Below are positions 32,022-42,534 of a stretch of DNA of 57,140 nt, in pieces; position 1 is the first letter of the stretch; each line of letters begins with the position of its first letter. The translations under genes were made by a program, and so were the position numbers. The notes beneath the pieces are model-generated. The model was not told the DNA's origin. It did not search any database and saw nothing but the letters and a program-made list of their open reading frames with translations. Source of the stretch: Kluyvera georgiana ATCC 51603 (lineage in GTDB: Bacteria > Pseudomonadota > Gammaproteobacteria > Enterobacterales > Enterobacteriaceae); contig NZ_LXEU01000058.1 of NCBI RefSeq assembly GCF_001654985.1, positions 1 to 57,140 on the forward strand, read 5' to 3'.

Positions 32022-32777
32022 ATGGTTGAGGATTCACAAGAAACGACGCACTTTGGCTTTCAGACAATCGCCAAATCACAGAAAGAAGACATGGTGGCGC
32101 ATGTATTCCATTCTGTCGCCGCAAAATACGATGTAATGAACGATCTGATGTCGTTCGGGATTCATCGTCTATGGAAGCGTTTTACCATTGATTGCAGCGG
32201 CGTGCGCCGTGGACAGACGGTTCTCGACCTGGCGGGCGGCACCGGCGACCTGACGGCGAAATTCTCGCGCATGGTGGGCGAAACCGGCCGCGTGGTGCTG
32301 GCGGACATCAACGACTCCATGCTGAAAATGGGGCGTGAGAAGCTGCGCAATATCGGCGTGGTCGGCAACGTGGAATACGTGCAGGCCAATGCGGAAGCGC
32401 TGCCGTTCCCGGATAACACCTTTGATCTGATCACCATCTCTTTCGGTCTGCGTAACGTCACCGACAAAGACAAAGCGCTGCGCTCTATGTACCGCGTGCT
32501 GAAGCCTGGCGGACGCCTGCTGGTGCTTGAGTTTTCCAAGCCGGTTTTCGACCCGCTGAGCAAAGCCTACGACGCCTATTCGTTCCACATTCTGCCGCGT
32601 ATTGGCGAAGCGGTGGCTAATGATGCCGACAGCTATCGCTATCTGGCGGAATCTATCCGTATGCACCCGGATCAGGACACGCTGAAAGAGATGATGCAGA
32701 ACGCCGGGCTGGAAAACGTTGATTACTACAACCTGACGGCAGGGATTGTCGCGCTGCACCGCGGCTATAAATTCTGA
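32022..32777 (+). CDS. ubiE: UbiE, C-methyltransferase of ubiquinone and menaquinone synthesis
   Basis: 251 aa, as in E. coli. SAM-dependent: motif [16 protein letters not shown], family signatures [17 protein letters not shown] and [17 protein letters not shown]. Methylates demethylmenaquinone and the benzoquinol intermediate of ubiquinone. First gene of ubiE-ubiJ-ubiB, 16 bp before ubiJ. Confidence 0.98.
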   Translation: MVEDSQETTHFGFQTIAKSQKEDMVAHVFHSVAAKYDVMNDLMSFGIHRLWKRFTIDCSGVRRGQTVLDLAGGTGDLTAKFSRMVGETGRVVLADINDSMLKMGREKLRNIGVVGNVEYVQANAEALPFPDNTFDLITISFGLRNVTDKDKALRSMYRVLKPGGRLLVLEFSKPVFDPLSKAYDAYSFHILPRIGEAVANDADSYRYLAESIRMHPDQDTLKEMMQNAGLENVDYYNLTAGIVALHRGYKF

Positions 32778-32793
32778 TAAGTGGGGGGCCGCT

Positions 32794-33399
32794 ATGCCTT
32801 TAAAACCCTTAGTGACCGGCAGTATTGAAACCGCCATAAACGCGCTGCTCTGGCGTGAAAAAGCGTTAAAGCCTGCTCGTCAGCGCCTTATTGGAAAAGT
32901 ACTGCGTATCGTGTTGAAAGAGTTCTCCTCCCCGCTGGTGCTGGTCTTCAGCGAACGTCAGGTTGACGTGCTGGGCGCGTGGGAAGGCGAAGCGGATTGC
33001 ACCGTCATCACCCGGGTTAGCGTGTTGCCACAGTTGCGCAACCGGCAGCAGCTCACCGCGCTTATCCGCAATAACGATCTGGAAGTGCAGGGCGATCTCC
33101 AGGTGGTACAAAACCTGGTGTCGCTGGCCGATCTCGCTGAGTTTGACCCGGCAGAGCTGCTGGCGCCTTACACGGGCGATATTGCGGCTGAAGGCGTCAG
33201 TAAACTGCTGCGCGGCGGTGCGAAGTTCTTACAGCATGGCCTGGCGCGCCAGCAGCGCTACGTGGCTGAAACCCTGACGGAAGAGTGGCGTCTGGCACCG
33301 GGCGCGCTGGAAGTCGCCTGGTTTGCGGAAGAGACGGCGGCGGTGGAGCGTGAGCTTGCGGCGCTGACCAAACGGTTGGAAAAACTGGAGGGGAAATGA
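32794..33399 (+). CDS. ubiJ: UbiJ, ubiquinone biosynthesis accessory factor
   Basis: 201 aa from ATG 32794 ([12 protein letters not shown]), the E. coli start; the open frame runs 16 codons further upstream into ubiE. The N-terminal SCP2 lipid-binding domain (about 15-110) is followed by a helical C-terminus. With UbiK it organises the soluble Ubi complex. In E. coli the 3' part also specifies the sRNA EsrE; I cannot tell whether it exists here. Overlaps ubiB by 4 bp. Confidence 0.95.
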   Translation: MPLKPLVTGSIETAINALLWREKALKPARQRLIGKVLRIVLKEFSSPLVLVFSERQVDVLGAWEGEADCTVITRVSVLPQLRNRQQLTALIRNNDLEVQGDLQVVQNLVSLADLAEFDPAELLAPYTGDIAAEGVSKLLRGGAKFLQHGLARQQRYVAETLTEEWRLAPGALEVAWFAEETAAVERELAALTKRLEKLEGK

Positions 33400-35036
33400 C
33401 GCCAGGAGAATTACGGCGCCTGTATTTTATCATCCGCACCTTTTTGAGTTACGGGCTTGATGAGCTCATTCCCAAAATGCGTATCACGCTGCCGCTGCGC
33501 TTTGGGCGTCGGCTGCTGTTCTGGATGCCGAATCGCCACAAGGATAAGCCGCTGGGTGAACGTCTGCGGCTGGCGCTACAGGAGCTTGGCCCGGTATGGA
33601 TTAAGTTCGGGCAGATGCTGTCTACCCGTCGCGACCTTTTCCCCCCGCAGATTGCCGATCAATTAATCCTGTTGCAGGATCGCGTTGCGCCGTTTGACGG
33701 CAGGCTGGCGAAGCAGCAGATCGAAAAATCGATGGGTGATATTCCCGTCGAGAGCTGGTTTGACGATTTTGATATTGAACCGCTGGCTTCAGCCTCTATT
33801 GCACAGGTGCACACCGCGCGGCTGAAAGAGAACGGCAAAGAGGTGGTTATCAAGGTGATCCGCCCGGATATTCTGCCGATCATCAAAGCCGATATGAAGC
33901 TGATTTACCGCCTGGCGCGCTGGGTTCCCCGCCTGCTGCCGGACGGCCGTCGTCTGCGCCCGGTAGAAGTGGTGCGCGACTATGAAAAAACGCTGATCGA
34001 CGAGCTGAACCTGCTGCGCGAAGCGGCGAACGCCATCCAGTTGCGCCGCAATTTTGAAGACAGCCCGATGCTGTACGTGCCAGAGGTGTATTCCGACTAC
34101 TGTCGCGTCGATATGCTGGTGATGGAGCGCATCTACGGCATTCCGGTGTCCGACATTGAGACGCTCGAGAAGCAGAATACCAACATGAAATTGCTGGCCG
34201 AGCGCGGCGTGCAGGTGTTCTTTACCCAGGTGTTCCGCGACAGCTTCTTCCACGCCGATATGCATCCTGGCAACATCTTTGTCAGTTATGAGCATCCGGA
34301 AGATCCCCAGTATATTGGCATCGACTGCGGTATCGTCGGTTCGCTGAATAAAGAAGACAAGCGCTATCTGGCCGAGAACTTTATCGCCTTCTTTAACCGC
34401 GACTACCGCAAGGTGGCCGAACTGCACGTTGACTCCGGCTGGGTGCCGCCGGACACCAACGTCGAAGAGTTTGAATTTGCGATTCGTACCGTTTGCGAAC
34501 CTATTTTCGAAAAGCCGCTGGCGGAGATCTCCTTTGGTCACGTGCTGCTGAACCTGTTTAATACCGCTCGACGCTTCAACATGGAAGTGCAGCCACAACT
34601 CGTGTTACTGCAAAAGACATTACTTTACGTAGAAGGGGTAGGACGCCAGCTCTATCCTCAGTTAGATTTATGGAAGACGGCAAAACCGTTCCTCGAATCG
34701 TGGATTAAGGATCAGGTCGGTATTCCGGCGTTGTTCCGCGCGCTGAAGGATAAAGCGCCGTTCTGGATTGAAAAGATGCCGGAATTGCCTGAGCTGGTGT
34801 ACGACAGCCTGCGTCAGAGCAAACAGGTCCAGGCCAGCCTGGAGAAGCTTTCTCAGGAGATGGCAACGCACCGTACCCGTCAGGGGCAATCGCGCTATCT
34901 CTTTGGTATAGGCGCGGTTTTACTCCTGAGCGGTACCGTATTACTGATTCAACGGCCTGAATGGGGGCTGACGCCCGCGTGGCTTATGGCCGGAGGGCTG
35001 GTGGTATGGCTCGCGGGATGGCGGAAGACGCGCTGA
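33396..35036 (+). CDS. ubiB: UbiB, ABC1/ADCK atypical kinase-like protein
   Basis: 546 aa, as in E. coli. Motifs of the UbiB family: [13 protein letters not shown] (KxGQ), the Ala-rich nucleotide loop [11 protein letters not shown] replacing the Gly-rich loop, VVIKVIRPD with the Lys, [10 protein letters not shown] as catalytic loop, and GIDCGIVG as the DFG-like segment. Two membrane helices at the C-terminus (about 500-540). Needed for ubiquinone synthesis, with ATPase activity. Confidence 0.98.
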   Translation: MTPGELRRLYFIIRTFLSYGLDELIPKMRITLPLRFGRRLLFWMPNRHKDKPLGERLRLALQELGPVWIKFGQMLSTRRDLFPPQIADQLILLQDRVAPFDGRLAKQQIEKSMGDIPVESWFDDFDIEPLASASIAQVHTARLKENGKEVVIKVIRPDILPIIKADMKLIYRLARWVPRLLPDGRRLRPVEVVRDYEKTLIDELNLLREAANAIQLRRNFEDSPMLYVPEVYSDYCRVDMLVMERIYGIPVSDIETLEKQNTNMKLLAERGVQVFFTQVFRDSFFHADMHPGNIFVSYEHPEDPQYIGIDCGIVGSLNKEDKRYLAENFIAFFNRDYRKVAELHVDSGWVPPDTNVEEFEFAIRTVCEPIFEKPLAEISFGHVLLNLFNTARRFNMEVQPQLVLLQKTLLYVEGVGRQLYPQLDLWKTAKPFLESWIKDQVGIPALFRALKDKAPFWIEKMPELPELVYDSLRQSKQVQASLEKLSQEMATHRTRQGQSRYLFGIGAVLLLSGTVLLIQRPEWGLTPAWLMAGGLVVWLAGWRKTR

Positions 35037-35096
35037 ATTATGCGTCGCTAACAGGGCGCCGCATAACGTATAATGCGCGCTGATTAATTCATCATC

Positions 35097-35223
35097 TATG
35101 CACAAAATCATTCAGGCTGCGTCAAGGCGGCAAGTGAGTGAATCCCCAGGAGCGTACAGAAGTACGTGACTGGGGTGAACGAACGCAGCCAACGCAGAGG
35201 CGGCTTGAAGGATGAAGTGCATA
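35097..35223. repeat. ERIC (IRU) element in the tatA leader
   Basis: A 127-bp element, the canonical ERIC length. It has TATGCAC at one end and GTGCATA at the other, with imperfect inverted arms inside (AAATCATTCAGGCTGCGT against TTCATCCTTCAAGCCGCCT). The core GTGAATCCCCAGGAGCGTAC...GTACGTGACTGGGGTGAACG is the conserved centre that ERIC primers target. It ends 14 bp before the tatA ATG and leaves the Shine-Dalgarno AGAGGGA outside. Transcribed with tatA it would fold into a long hairpin. Confidence 0.95.
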
Positions 35224-35237
35224 TCAGAGGGATATGT

Positions 35238-35492
35238 ATGGGTGGTATTAGTATTTGGCAGTTGCTGATTATCGTCGTTATCGTAGTTCTGCTTTTCGGG
35301 ACTAAAAAGCTGAGCTCGCTGGGTTCCGATTTAGGTTCGTCCATCAAAGGCTTCAAGAAGGCCATGAGTGATGAAGACGACACCAAACCTAAAGCGGACC
35401 AGGATGCAGATTTCACTGCGAAATCCATTGCTGATAAGCAGGAAAGTGCAAAGAAAGACGAAGCGAAACGCCACGACAACGAGCAGGTGTAA
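35238..35492 (+). CDS. tatA: TatA, twin-arginine translocase pore subunit
   Basis: 84 aa from ATG 35238 (MGGISIWQ), five shorter than E. coli. One N-terminal membrane helix ([16 protein letters not shown]), the hinge FGTKKL, an amphipathic helix ([18 protein letters not shown]), and a charged tail. Oligomerises to move folded Tat substrates. First of tatABC; 3 bp before tatB. The ERIC element lies directly upstream. Confidence 0.97.
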   Translation: MGGISIWQLLIIVVIVVLLFGTKKLSSLGSDLGSSIKGFKKAMSDEDDTKPKADQDADFTAKSIADKQESAKKDEAKRHDNEQV

Positions 35493-35495
35493 TTC

Positions 35496-36023
35496 GTGTT
35501 TGATATTGGTTTCAGTGAACTGCTGCTGGTGTTCGTTATTGGCCTTATTGTATTGGGGCCAAAACGTCTGCCGGTAGCGGTGAAAACGGTGGTGGGCTGG
35601 ATTCGGGCGCTGCGCTCGCTGGCGACCACCGTACAAAACGAGCTGACGCAGGAGCTTAAACTCCAGGAGTTTCAGGACAGCCTGAAGAAAGTGGAGAAAG
35701 CGAGTCTGGATAGCCTGACGCCTGAACTTAAGGCTTCCATGGATGAACTGCGTGAAGCGGCAGAGTCGATGAAACGGTCCTATTCGATGCATGACCCTGA
35801 AAAGGCGAGCGACGAGGCCAATACCATCCATAACCCGGTGGCGAAGGATAAGGACGTTGAGCCGTCTCAAGCGGCTGAACCGCAGGCGACGCACGCTGAA
35901 GAGCCAGTGGTGGCTAAGTCTGCCGAAGTGCCGGAAGCCGAGGTGGTGAAACCGGCAGAGAAAGAGAAAGTCTCTGCGGCCGCTGTTCCTGAATCCTCCC
36001 CCGCATCGAGTGATAAATCGTAA
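35496..36023 (+). CDS. tatB: TatB, twin-arginine translocase receptor subunit
   Basis: 175 aa, GTG start. [25 protein letters not shown] is the TatB transmembrane helix with the conserved Glu and the Gly-Pro hinge. An amphipathic helix and coiled region follow, and the last ~60 residues are a low-complexity Ala/Glu/Val/Pro tail that varies among species. Binds Tat signal peptides with TatC. Confidence 0.97.
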   Translation: MFDIGFSELLLVFVIGLIVLGPKRLPVAVKTVVGWIRALRSLATTVQNELTQELKLQEFQDSLKKVEKASLDSLTPELKASMDELREAAESMKRSYSMHDPEKASDEANTIHNPVAKDKDVEPSQAAEPQATHAEEPVVAKSAEVPEAEVVKPAEKEKVSAAAVPESSPASSDKS

Positions 36024-36025
36024 AC

Positions 36026-36790
36026 ATGAGCGTAGAAGATACTCAACCGCTGATCGCTCATTTGATTGAGCTGCGCAAGCGCCTGCTCAACTGCATCATC
36101 GCGGTTCTCGTCATTTTCCTGGCGTTGGTTTACTTCGCCAACGATATCTATCAGCTGGTCTCCGCGCCGCTGATTAAACAGATGCCGGTTGGCGCGACGA
36201 TGATCGCCACCGACGTGGCGTCACCGTTTTTCACGCCGATCAAGCTGACCTTTATGGTTTCGCTGATCCTCTCCGCGCCGGTTATTCTGTACCAGGTATG
36301 GGCGTTTGTGGCGCCAGCGCTGTATAAGCATGAACGTCGTCTGGTGGTGCCGCTGCTGGTGTCCAGCACCCTGCTGTTTTATATCGGCATGGCGTTTGCC
36401 TACTTTGTGGTGTTCCCGCTGGCCTTTGGCTTCCTGACGCATACTGCGCCGGAAGGGGTACTGGTCTCAACGGATATCAAGAGTTACCTCGATTTCGTCA
36501 TGTCGTTGTTTATTGCTTTCGGCGTGTCGTTTGAGGTGCCGGTTGCTATCGTGCTGCTGTGCTGGGTCGGTGTAACCACGCCGGACGATCTGCGCAAGAA
36601 GCGCCCGTACGTGCTGGTCGGCGCGTTTGTGGTCGGCATGCTGCTGACGCCGCCGGACGTGTTTTCGCAGACGCTGCTGGCCATCCCGATGTACTGTCTG
36701 TTTGAAGTGGGGGTCTTCTTCTCTCGCTTCTACGCGGGCAAGCGACTCACGCGTGACGAAGACGCGGAAGCGGAACAAACTGAAGAATAA
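36026..36790 (+). CDS. tatC: TatC, twin-arginine translocase core subunit
   Basis: 254 aa (E. coli 258). Six membrane helices. The N-terminal [14 protein letters not shown] holds the conserved Glu-Leu-Arg involved in signal-peptide recognition, and SVEVPV-like [14 protein letters not shown] the conserved Phe-Glu region. The charged tail [10 protein letters not shown] is typical. Two bases after tatB. Confidence 0.97.
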   Translation: MSVEDTQPLIAHLIELRKRLLNCIIAVLVIFLALVYFANDIYQLVSAPLIKQMPVGATMIATDVASPFFTPIKLTFMVSLILSAPVILYQVWAFVAPALYKHERRLVVPLLVSSTLLFYIGMAFAYFVVFPLAFGFLTHTAPEGVLVSTDIKSYLDFVMSLFIAFGVSFEVPVAIVLLCWVGVTTPDDLRKKRPYVLVGAFVVGMLLTPPDVFSQTLLAIPMYCLFEVGVFFSRFYAGKRLTRDEDAEAEQTEE

Positions 36791-36829
36791 CCAACCGCCC
36801 GTAAGGGCGGTTGTCATATGGGGGCAAGG

Positions 36830-37612
36830 ATGTTTGATATCGGTGTTAACCTGACCAGTTCACAGTTCGCGCGTGACCGTGATGAGGTCGTCGCGCGGGC
36901 ACGTGCCGCGGGCGTGCACGGCATGCTGCTGACCGGAACCAACCGTCATGAGAGCGAAGAAGCGCAGCGCCTGGCGGAACGCTTTGAAGGCTGCTGGTCA
37001 ACGGCAGGCGTGCATCCACATGACAGCAGCAGTTGGTCGCCGGAGGTGGCGGACGCTATCTATGCGCTGGTGAACAAGCCCGAAGTGGTGGCAGTGGGCG
37101 AGTGCGGCCTGGACTTCAACCGCAACTTCTCCACGCCGGCCGAGCAGGAAGTTGCGTTTAGCGGTCAGCTGGCGATGGCTGCCGAGCTGGGCATGCCGGT
37201 CTTTTTGCACTGTCGCGATGCTCACGAGCGCTTCCTCGCGCTGCTGGAGCCGTGGCTCGACCATTTGCCTGGCGCGGTGCTGCACTGCTTTACCGGCACG
37301 CGTGAAGAAGCGCAGCAGTGCCTGGACCGGGGCCTGATGATCGGTATTACCGGCTGGGTCTGCGACGAGCGTCGCGGGCTGGAACTGCGGGAACTGCTGC
37401 CGACGATCCCGGCGGACCGCCTGCTGCTGGAGACCGATGCGCCGTATCTGTTGCCGCGCGACATGACGCCGAAACCGGCATCGCGTCGTAACGAGCCGGC
37501 GTATGTACGGCACATTCTGTCACGCGTGGCCGAATGGCGTGGGGAAGATGTTCAGTGGCTGGAAGCCGTCACCGACAGTAACGCCAAACGGCTATTGAAA
37601 ATAGACTTTTAG
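36830..37612 (+). CDS. tatD: TatD, metal-dependent DNase
   Basis: 260 aa from ATG 36830 ([13 protein letters not shown]), the length of E. coli TatD; ATG 36818 is an alternative with a start MGAR. TIM-barrel metal hydrolase. Metal residues: Glu in GECGLDFNR, His in FLHCRDAH, His in LHCFTG, Asp in [11 protein letters not shown]. The family's usual N-terminal HxH is replaced by VNLTS, as in E. coli. Has 3'-5' exonuclease activity and is not needed for Tat export. A short GGGCGG hairpin separates it from tatC. Confidence 0.96.
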   Translation: MFDIGVNLTSSQFARDRDEVVARARAAGVHGMLLTGTNRHESEEAQRLAERFEGCWSTAGVHPHDSSSWSPEVADAIYALVNKPEVVAVGECGLDFNRNFSTPAEQEVAFSGQLAMAAELGMPVFLHCRDAHERFLALLEPWLDHLPGAVLHCFTGTREEAQQCLDRGLMIGITGWVCDERRGLELRELLPTIPADRLLLETDAPYLLPRDMTPKPASRRNEPAYVRHILSRVAEWRGEDVQWLEAVTDSNAKRLLKIDF

Positions 37613-37613
37613 T

Positions 37614-38102
37614 TCAGGCCTTGCGGAAGTCGGTGTTTTTGACGCTCTGCTTAATTTGTTTGTTGAGCAGGTTAAGCAGCAGCATAGAGCGTGCTTCGCC
37701 GTCAGGCTCGGCAAAGATGGCCTTCAGCCCCTCGAACGCGCCTTCGGTAATGACCACGCTGTCGCCGGGATAGGGCGTTTCCGGGTCGGTGATATCATCA
37801 GGTTGATAAATTGAGAGCTGATGGATGACCGACGATGGCACGGTTGCCGGGCGCATGCCAAAACGGACAAAATGGCTGACGCCGCGGGTGGCGTTAATGG
37901 TGGTGGTGTGAATCACCTCCGGGTCAAACTCCACGAACAGATAGTTCGGGAACAGCGGCTCACTGACCGATGTACGCTTGCCGCGCACTATTTTTTCCAG
38001 GGTGATCATCGGCGTCAGGCAGTTGACCGCCTGTCTCTCAAGATGTTCCTGGGCACGCTGAAGTTGCCCGCGTTTGCAGTACAGTAAATACCAGGCTTGC
38101 AT
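37614..38102 (-). CDS. rfaH: RfaH, specialised NusG-type antiterminator
   Basis: 162 aa from ATG 38102 ([13 protein letters not shown]), as in E. coli; an ATG five codons upstream is less likely. The N-terminal NGN domain (about 1-100) binds RNA polymerase paused at ops sites. The C-terminal KOW domain (about 112-162) is the one that switches between all-alpha and beta fold. Activates long operons for LPS, capsule, pili and haemolysin. Convergent with tatD with a single base between stops. Confidence 0.97.
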   Translation of the reverse strand: MQAWYLLYCKRGQLQRAQEHLERQAVNCLTPMITLEKIVRGKRTSVSEPLFPNYLFVEFDPEVIHTTTINATRGVSHFVRFGMRPATVPSSVIHQLSIYQPDDITDPETPYPGDSVVITEGAFEGLKAIFAEPDGEARSMLLLNLLNKQIKQSVKNTDFRKA

Positions 38103-38226
38103 AATAACTCTTTCCACTCGTTAACGCGGAAGCATAGCAAAAGTGCAGCCAGATCGCGATGTTGATTATGATGGCTTTAATTCACGCTAATTTAACAAAA
38201 ATACAGCATCAAAGGACCATTCGCCG

Positions 38227-38250
38227 TATACTAGGGCGCTTACCAGGAGG
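38227..38250 (+). promoter_or_regulatory. -10 and Shine-Dalgarno of ubiD
   Basis: TATACT at 38227-38232 is a good -10 without a clear -35. AGGAGG at 38245-38250 is a perfect Shine-Dalgarno, but the first in-frame ATG is 14 nt downstream. In E. coli, as I recall, ubiD starts three codons earlier; here the corresponding codon is AAT. Confidence 0.55.
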
Positions 38251-38264
38251 CCAAGAATTACCCC

Positions 38265-39743
38265 ATGAAATACCATGACCTACGCGACTTTCTGACCATA
38301 CTCGAACAGCAGGGTGAACTAAAACGTATTAGCCTCCCGGTTGATCCCCATCTGGAAATTACCGAAATTGCCGATCGCACCCTGCGTGCCGGTGGGCCAG
38401 CGCTGCTGTTTGAAAATCCTAAAGGTTATGATATGCCGGTGCTGTGCAACTTGTTCGGCACACCTAAGCGCGTGGCGCTGGGAATGGGACAAGAGGACGT
38501 CAGCGCGCTGCGTGAAGTGGGTAAACTCTTAGCTTTCCTGAAAGAACCGGAGCCGCCAAAAGGCTTCCGCGATCTGTTCGATAAACTGCCGCAGTTCAAA
38601 CAGGTGTTGAACATGCCGACCAAGCGCCTGCGCGGTGCGCCTTGCCAGCAAAAAGTCGTCTCCGGCGACGATGTCGATCTCTCACGTATTCCGGTGATGA
38701 CCTGCTGGCCAGAAGATGCGGCACCGCTTATTACCTGGGGCCTGACGGTAACCCGTGGTCCGCATAAAGAGCGGCAGAATCTGGGTATCTATCGCCAGCA
38801 GGTGATTGGCAAAAACAAACTGATTATGCGCTGGCTGTCGCATCGCGGCGGCGCGCTCGATTTCCAGGAGTGGTGTGCTGCGCATCCGGGCGAACGTTTC
38901 CCGGTATCGGTCGCGCTGGGTGCTGACCCGGCAACCATTCTGGGCGCGGTGACGCCGGTGCCGGACACGCTTTCTGAGTATGCGTTCGCCGGTCTGCTAC
39001 GCGGGACGAAAACGGAAGTGGTGAAGTGTCTTTCCAACGATCTGGAAGTGCCTGCCAGCGCCGAGATTGTCCTCGAAGGCTACATTGAGCCGGGCGAAAT
39101 GGCGCCAGAAGGACCCTATGGCGATCACACCGGTTACTACAACGAAGTGGATAGCTTCCCGGTGTTTACCGTCACCCACATTACCCAGCGTGAAGACGCG
39201 ATTTATCACTCCACCTATACCGGGCGTCCGCCGGATGAACCGGCGGTGCTGGGCGTGGCGCTGAATGAAGTCTTCGTGCCTATTTTGCAAAAGCAGTTCC
39301 CGGAAATCGTCGATTTCTATCTGCCGCCGGAAGGGTGTTCATATCGCCTTGCCGTCGTGACGATGAAAAAACAGTATGCTGGGCACGCAAAACGCGTAAT
39401 GATGGGCGTATGGTCGTTTTTACGCCAGTTTATGTACACAAAATTCGTGATTGTCTGCGATGATGACGTTAACGCACGTGACTGGAACGATGTGATATGG
39501 GCGATCACTACCCGTATGGACCCCGCGCGGGATACCGTGCTGGTAGAGAATACGCCGATTGATTATCTGGATTTCGCCTCGCCGGTTTCCGGCCTGGGGT
39601 CGAAAATGGGGCTGGACGCCACCAACAAATGGCCTGGGGAAACCCAGCGCGAATGGGGCCGTCCAATTAAGAAGGATCCCGCCGTTACGGCGCGTATTGA
39701 TGAGATCTGGGACGAGCTGGCCATATTTCCCGACAATAAATGA
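38265..39743 (+). CDS. ubiD: UbiD, 3-octaprenyl-4-hydroxybenzoate decarboxylase
   Basis: 492 aa; E. coli is 497, the difference lying at both ends. Decarboxylates the prenylated hydroxybenzoate using the prenylated FMN made by UbiX. The catalytic Glu-Arg-Glu region is in the C-terminal part around [20 protein letters not shown] and [16 protein letters not shown]. Upstream of fre with an 86-bp gap; in E. coli the two genes can be cotranscribed. The start codon is spaced unusually far from the ribosome-binding site. Confidence 0.97.
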   Translation: MKYHDLRDFLTILEQQGELKRISLPVDPHLEITEIADRTLRAGGPALLFENPKGYDMPVLCNLFGTPKRVALGMGQEDVSALREVGKLLAFLKEPEPPKGFRDLFDKLPQFKQVLNMPTKRLRGAPCQQKVVSGDDVDLSRIPVMTCWPEDAAPLITWGLTVTRGPHKERQNLGIYRQQVIGKNKLIMRWLSHRGGALDFQEWCAAHPGERFPVSVALGADPATILGAVTPVPDTLSEYAFAGLLRGTKTEVVKCLSNDLEVPASAEIVLEGYIEPGEMAPEGPYGDHTGYYNEVDSFPVFTVTHITQREDAIYHSTYTGRPPDEPAVLGVALNEVFVPILQKQFPEIVDFYLPPEGCSYRLAVVTMKKQYAGHAKRVMMGVWSFLRQFMYTKFVIVCDDDVNARDWNDVIWAITTRMDPARDTVLVENTPIDYLDFASPVSGLGSKMGLDATNKWPGETQREWGRPIKKDPAVTARIDEIWDELAIFPDNK

Positions 39744-39829
39744 TAACCCACCCCGGAAGATTTCACGCCGTGGACGTTGCGCCGACCGCGTGAATGAGGA
39801 TGGGGGAAAAGACCCGACAGAGGGAGCGC

Positions 39830-40531
39830 ATGACAACCTTAAGCTGTAAAGTGACCTCGGTGGATGCCATTACCGATACGGTATATCGCGTTCGTTTAGT
39901 ACCCGAAGCTGCCTTCTCATTTCGTGCCGGACAGTATCTGATGGTGGTGATGGACGAGCGCGATAAGCGTCCGTTCTCCATGGCCTCAACGCCGGATGAA
40001 AAGGCGTTTATCGAGTTGCACATTGGTGCTTCTGAGCTGAACCTGTACGCAATGGCCGTGATGGACCGCATCCTCAAAGACCGTGAAGTGGTGGTAGATA
40101 TCCCGCACGGCGAAGCCTGGTTACGTGATGAAGACGATCGTCCGCTGGTGCTGATTGCCGGCGGTACGGGCTTCTCCTACGTACGCTCCATTCTGCTGAC
40201 CGCGCTGGCGCGTAACCCGAATCGCGACGTGGCGATCTACTGGGGTGGCCGCGAAGAGAAGCATCTTTACGATCTCTCCGAGCTGGAAGCACTGTCGGTG
40301 AATCATCCTAACCTGCGCGTAGTGCCGGTGGTTGAGCAGCCTGAAGAAGAGTGGCGCGGGCGTTCTGGTACGGTGCTCACCGCGGTGCTGCAGGATTACG
40401 GTACGCTGGCAGAGCACGATATCTATATCGCTGGCCGCTTTGAAATGGCGAAAATCGCGCGTGATCTGTTCTGCAATGAACGTCAGGCGCGTGAAGACCG
40501 CCTGTTCGGCGATGCGTTTGCCTTTATCTGA
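39830..40531 (+). CDS. fre: NAD(P)H-flavin reductase
   Basis: 233 aa from ATG 39830 ([11 protein letters not shown]), with AGGGAG four bases upstream. Reduces free FMN, FAD or riboflavin. Ferredoxin-reductase fold: flavin motif RPFSMAS, NAD(P) motif [14 protein letters not shown], and the C-terminal FGDAFAFI. Supplies reduced flavin for ferric reduction and ribonucleotide reductase activation. It is the last backbone gene before the accessory cluster. Confidence 0.97.
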   Translation: MTTLSCKVTSVDAITDTVYRVRLVPEAAFSFRAGQYLMVVMDERDKRPFSMASTPDEKAFIELHIGASELNLYAMAVMDRILKDREVVVDIPHGEAWLRDEDDRPLVLIAGGTGFSYVRSILLTALARNPNRDVAIYWGGREEKHLYDLSELEALSVNHPNLRVVPVVEQPEEEWRGRSGTVLTAVLQDYGTLAEHDIYIAGRFEMAKIARDLFCNERQAREDRLFGDAFAFI

Positions 40532-40541
40532 CCTGCGTAGT

Positions 40542-40566
40542 GCGCCGGTTTGTCCCGGCGCGTTTA
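40542..40566 (+). terminator. Terminator after fre
   Basis: Arms GCGCCGG (40542-40548) and CCGGCGC (40555-40561) are followed by GTTTAG. It also overlaps the stop codon of the convergent lyase gene. The T-run is short. Confidence 0.6.
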
Positions 40567-42534
40567 GACGTTGATGGTCAGCGACTGCTGCTGACCACAA
40601 CGCTGATACGTTATTTTGCAGCACGCCCCTTCCCAGCACACGGACAGTTTTTCTATTTCAGCCTGCGAATCCAGGCAATAACAGCCGACGATATTCACAT
40701 GCGGTGCGTCACTGTGGTTGACCAGGTAACGCAAATCGCTAATTGCCGGGTTGGCTGGCCCATCCCCTTCATACAGTGTGCCCTGACCCGCGAGCCAGAG
40801 AGTGAACCTGCCTGCTGGCGTGTCATAGCGGCGAGTGACTGTTCCCGCGAGCGATGAGTAAACTACATTCTTCAGGCGTTTTAGTGGCCCCCCGAGGCGG
40901 GCAGAGCGCCCCTGATACGCGGCATCTGGTGTACCGTCGATGTGCAGCGTCCAGTACAGCGCTTGCCGATGTGGGTTGCTTATGCGGGCAATATCAAAAA
41001 TCAGCCCGTCATGAATGATGAGATGGCGATGAAAAGCGATATCTCGCCAGGCTATATCATCCCACTCCGTTAACGAAAAACTCGGCAACGGGGAGAGTTT
41101 GTTAGACCAGTCAACGTAACAGGCCAGGTGGAGGGTATCCGGCGTGTGGCGAACCCATTGTGTTTGAGGGCGTGCCGGTGGGGCGTTAGTCAGGTTTACG
41201 CTTAGGGAGTTATGGGTGGCGCTATTTTTATAATAGTCCCGGTGCAGATCCGCGCCATAACCGGTGGTGCCCAGATCCGGCAGCACCGCATGGCCTTTCA
41301 TCCACAGCGTCACTGCCAGGTAATCATGGTGGTCATGCTCGCCGCTAAAAGGCATGTGCTTAACCAGTAACGCATGGTTGTGCGCCAGCTGGCGTATCAA
41401 CGTCAACCCGCTTCCTGGTGCATGGACAACATTTTCGCAGGGTAGCGCGACATCCTCTGGCAAATCGTCGACGCCATACAGGAAAGCGTCGAGGTTATCC
41501 CGTGACTGATGTTGATAAATGCGCTTAAGGGCGGCGGCGTAAGCCGGTTTACGGTAATGTTTAAAGGCAAATTCATAAATATCATCATGATGCAGCGTAT
41601 TTTGCCCGCTTACGGCATCGTTAATGAACGGGAATGTGCCGTCGGGGGTAAGCAGATTAAGAGGGAAATCGAGCATGCGTTCATACAGGCCTTCCGCCAT
41701 CAGGCTCCAGCCAGTACCACGAGCGAATTTTTCCCAGTCAAAATAGCCTTGCAGAACGTAGAAGTGATAATGGGCCGAGCCTTCAAACCACAGCCCTTCG
41801 GTATATAAACCCTGTTGTAACTGCCAACGTAAGCCATACGGTTCATTAACGGCGAAGTCCACCAGAGACGCATCGTCCAGTAAAAGCCCCAGTACCGCGA
41901 TGGCGGTGTTCACTTTCACTTCATGGTTGTGGAGTTGGTTTTCCCGATGTTGATACAAGAACTCGGCACCCGGTCGCAGCAGTCGGGATTCAATAAAACG
42001 TTGCTGTCGGCGAGTGAGGGTCGCACGGATCAGATCGTACCCTTTTGCCAGCTCCAGCAGACAATTGGCTTCGCAAAGCGTCTGGATGTTCATTTTACCC
42101 GGCCCATTGCAGGGAATGCCGCCGTGAACTTCATAAGCAGGGTAGTAGCGGGCATAAGCGAGTAAAATTTGCCGTACACGCTGCGCATAATGCGCTTCCT
42201 GAGTGAGCAGCCATAATAGCCCGAGCTGATAGCTTGCGCGGCAATTATGACCATTCATCATACGCCACCACGCGCCGTGGAAAGGCTCCCCGGTAAATAT
42301 CTGCTTATCAACCGGGCATTGGTGGGCCTGAGGGCTGTCACGATCCCATTGCAGCCTTACGCCATGTTGTGGGCAGAAGTAATAGTGCCCCCAGGTGGCG
42401 ATGCCGGTTTGCGGGACGCAAAGTGGATGATTCAGTACGACGTCATTATCGGCGATAAGGCGTTGAATAATGTGCGGTTGCTGACGGGCGCGCTGAATCA
42501 GCGTCGCCTGTTCTTGTGGCGTAAATTGTCGCAT
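40564..42534 (-). CDS. Heparinase II/III-type lyase (cytoplasmic?)
   Basis: 656 aa. The first ~370 residues are an alpha/alpha-toroid-type domain, and the remainder should be beta-sandwich. Segments typical of heparinase II/III polysaccharide lyases are HNHEVKVNTAIAVLG (N203, H204), WFEGSAHYHFYVLQGY (E251, Y256, H257) and GEHDHHDYLAV...GYGADLHRDYYKNSATHNSLSVN (H400, H402-403, Y426, H441). Near the N-terminus, FCPQHG (C54) and QCPVDK (C73) look like half of a metal or structural knuckle. No signal peptide is visible, unlike most secreted lyases. Last gene of the five-gene operon: its ATG overlaps the upstream TGA. Substrate unknown; uronic-acid-containing oligosaccharides are one possibility. 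Confidence 0.8.
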   Translation of the reverse strand: MRQFTPQEQATLIQRARQQPHIIQRLIADNDVVLNHPLCVPQTGIATWGHYYFCPQHGVRLQWDRDSPQAHQCPVDKQIFTGEPFHGAWWRMMNGHNCRASYQLGLLWLLTQEAHYAQRVRQILLAYARYYPAYEVHGGIPCNGPGKMNIQTLCEANCLLELAKGYDLIRATLTRRQQRFIESRLLRPGAEFLYQHRENQLHNHEVKVNTAIAVLGLLLDDASLVDFAVNEPYGLRWQLQQGLYTEGLWFEGSAHYHFYVLQGYFDWEKFARGTGWSLMAEGLYERMLDFPLNLLTPDGTFPFINDAVSGQNTLHHDDIYEFAFKHYRKPAYAAALKRIYQHQSRDNLDAFLYGVDDLPEDVALPCENVVHAPGSGLTLIRQLAHNHALLVKHMPFSGEHDHHDYLAVTLWMKGHAVLPDLGTTGYGADLHRDYYKNSATHNSLSVNLTNAPPARPQTQWVRHTPDTLHLACYVDWSNKLSPLPSFSLTEWDDIAWRDIAFHRHLIIHDGLIFDIARISNPHRQALYWTLHIDGTPDAAYQGRSARLGGPLKRLKNVVYSSLAGTVTRRYDTPAGRFTLWLAGQGTLYEGDGPANPAISDLRYLVNHSDAPHVNIVGCYCLDSQAEIEKLSVCWEGACCKITYQRCGQQQSLTINV

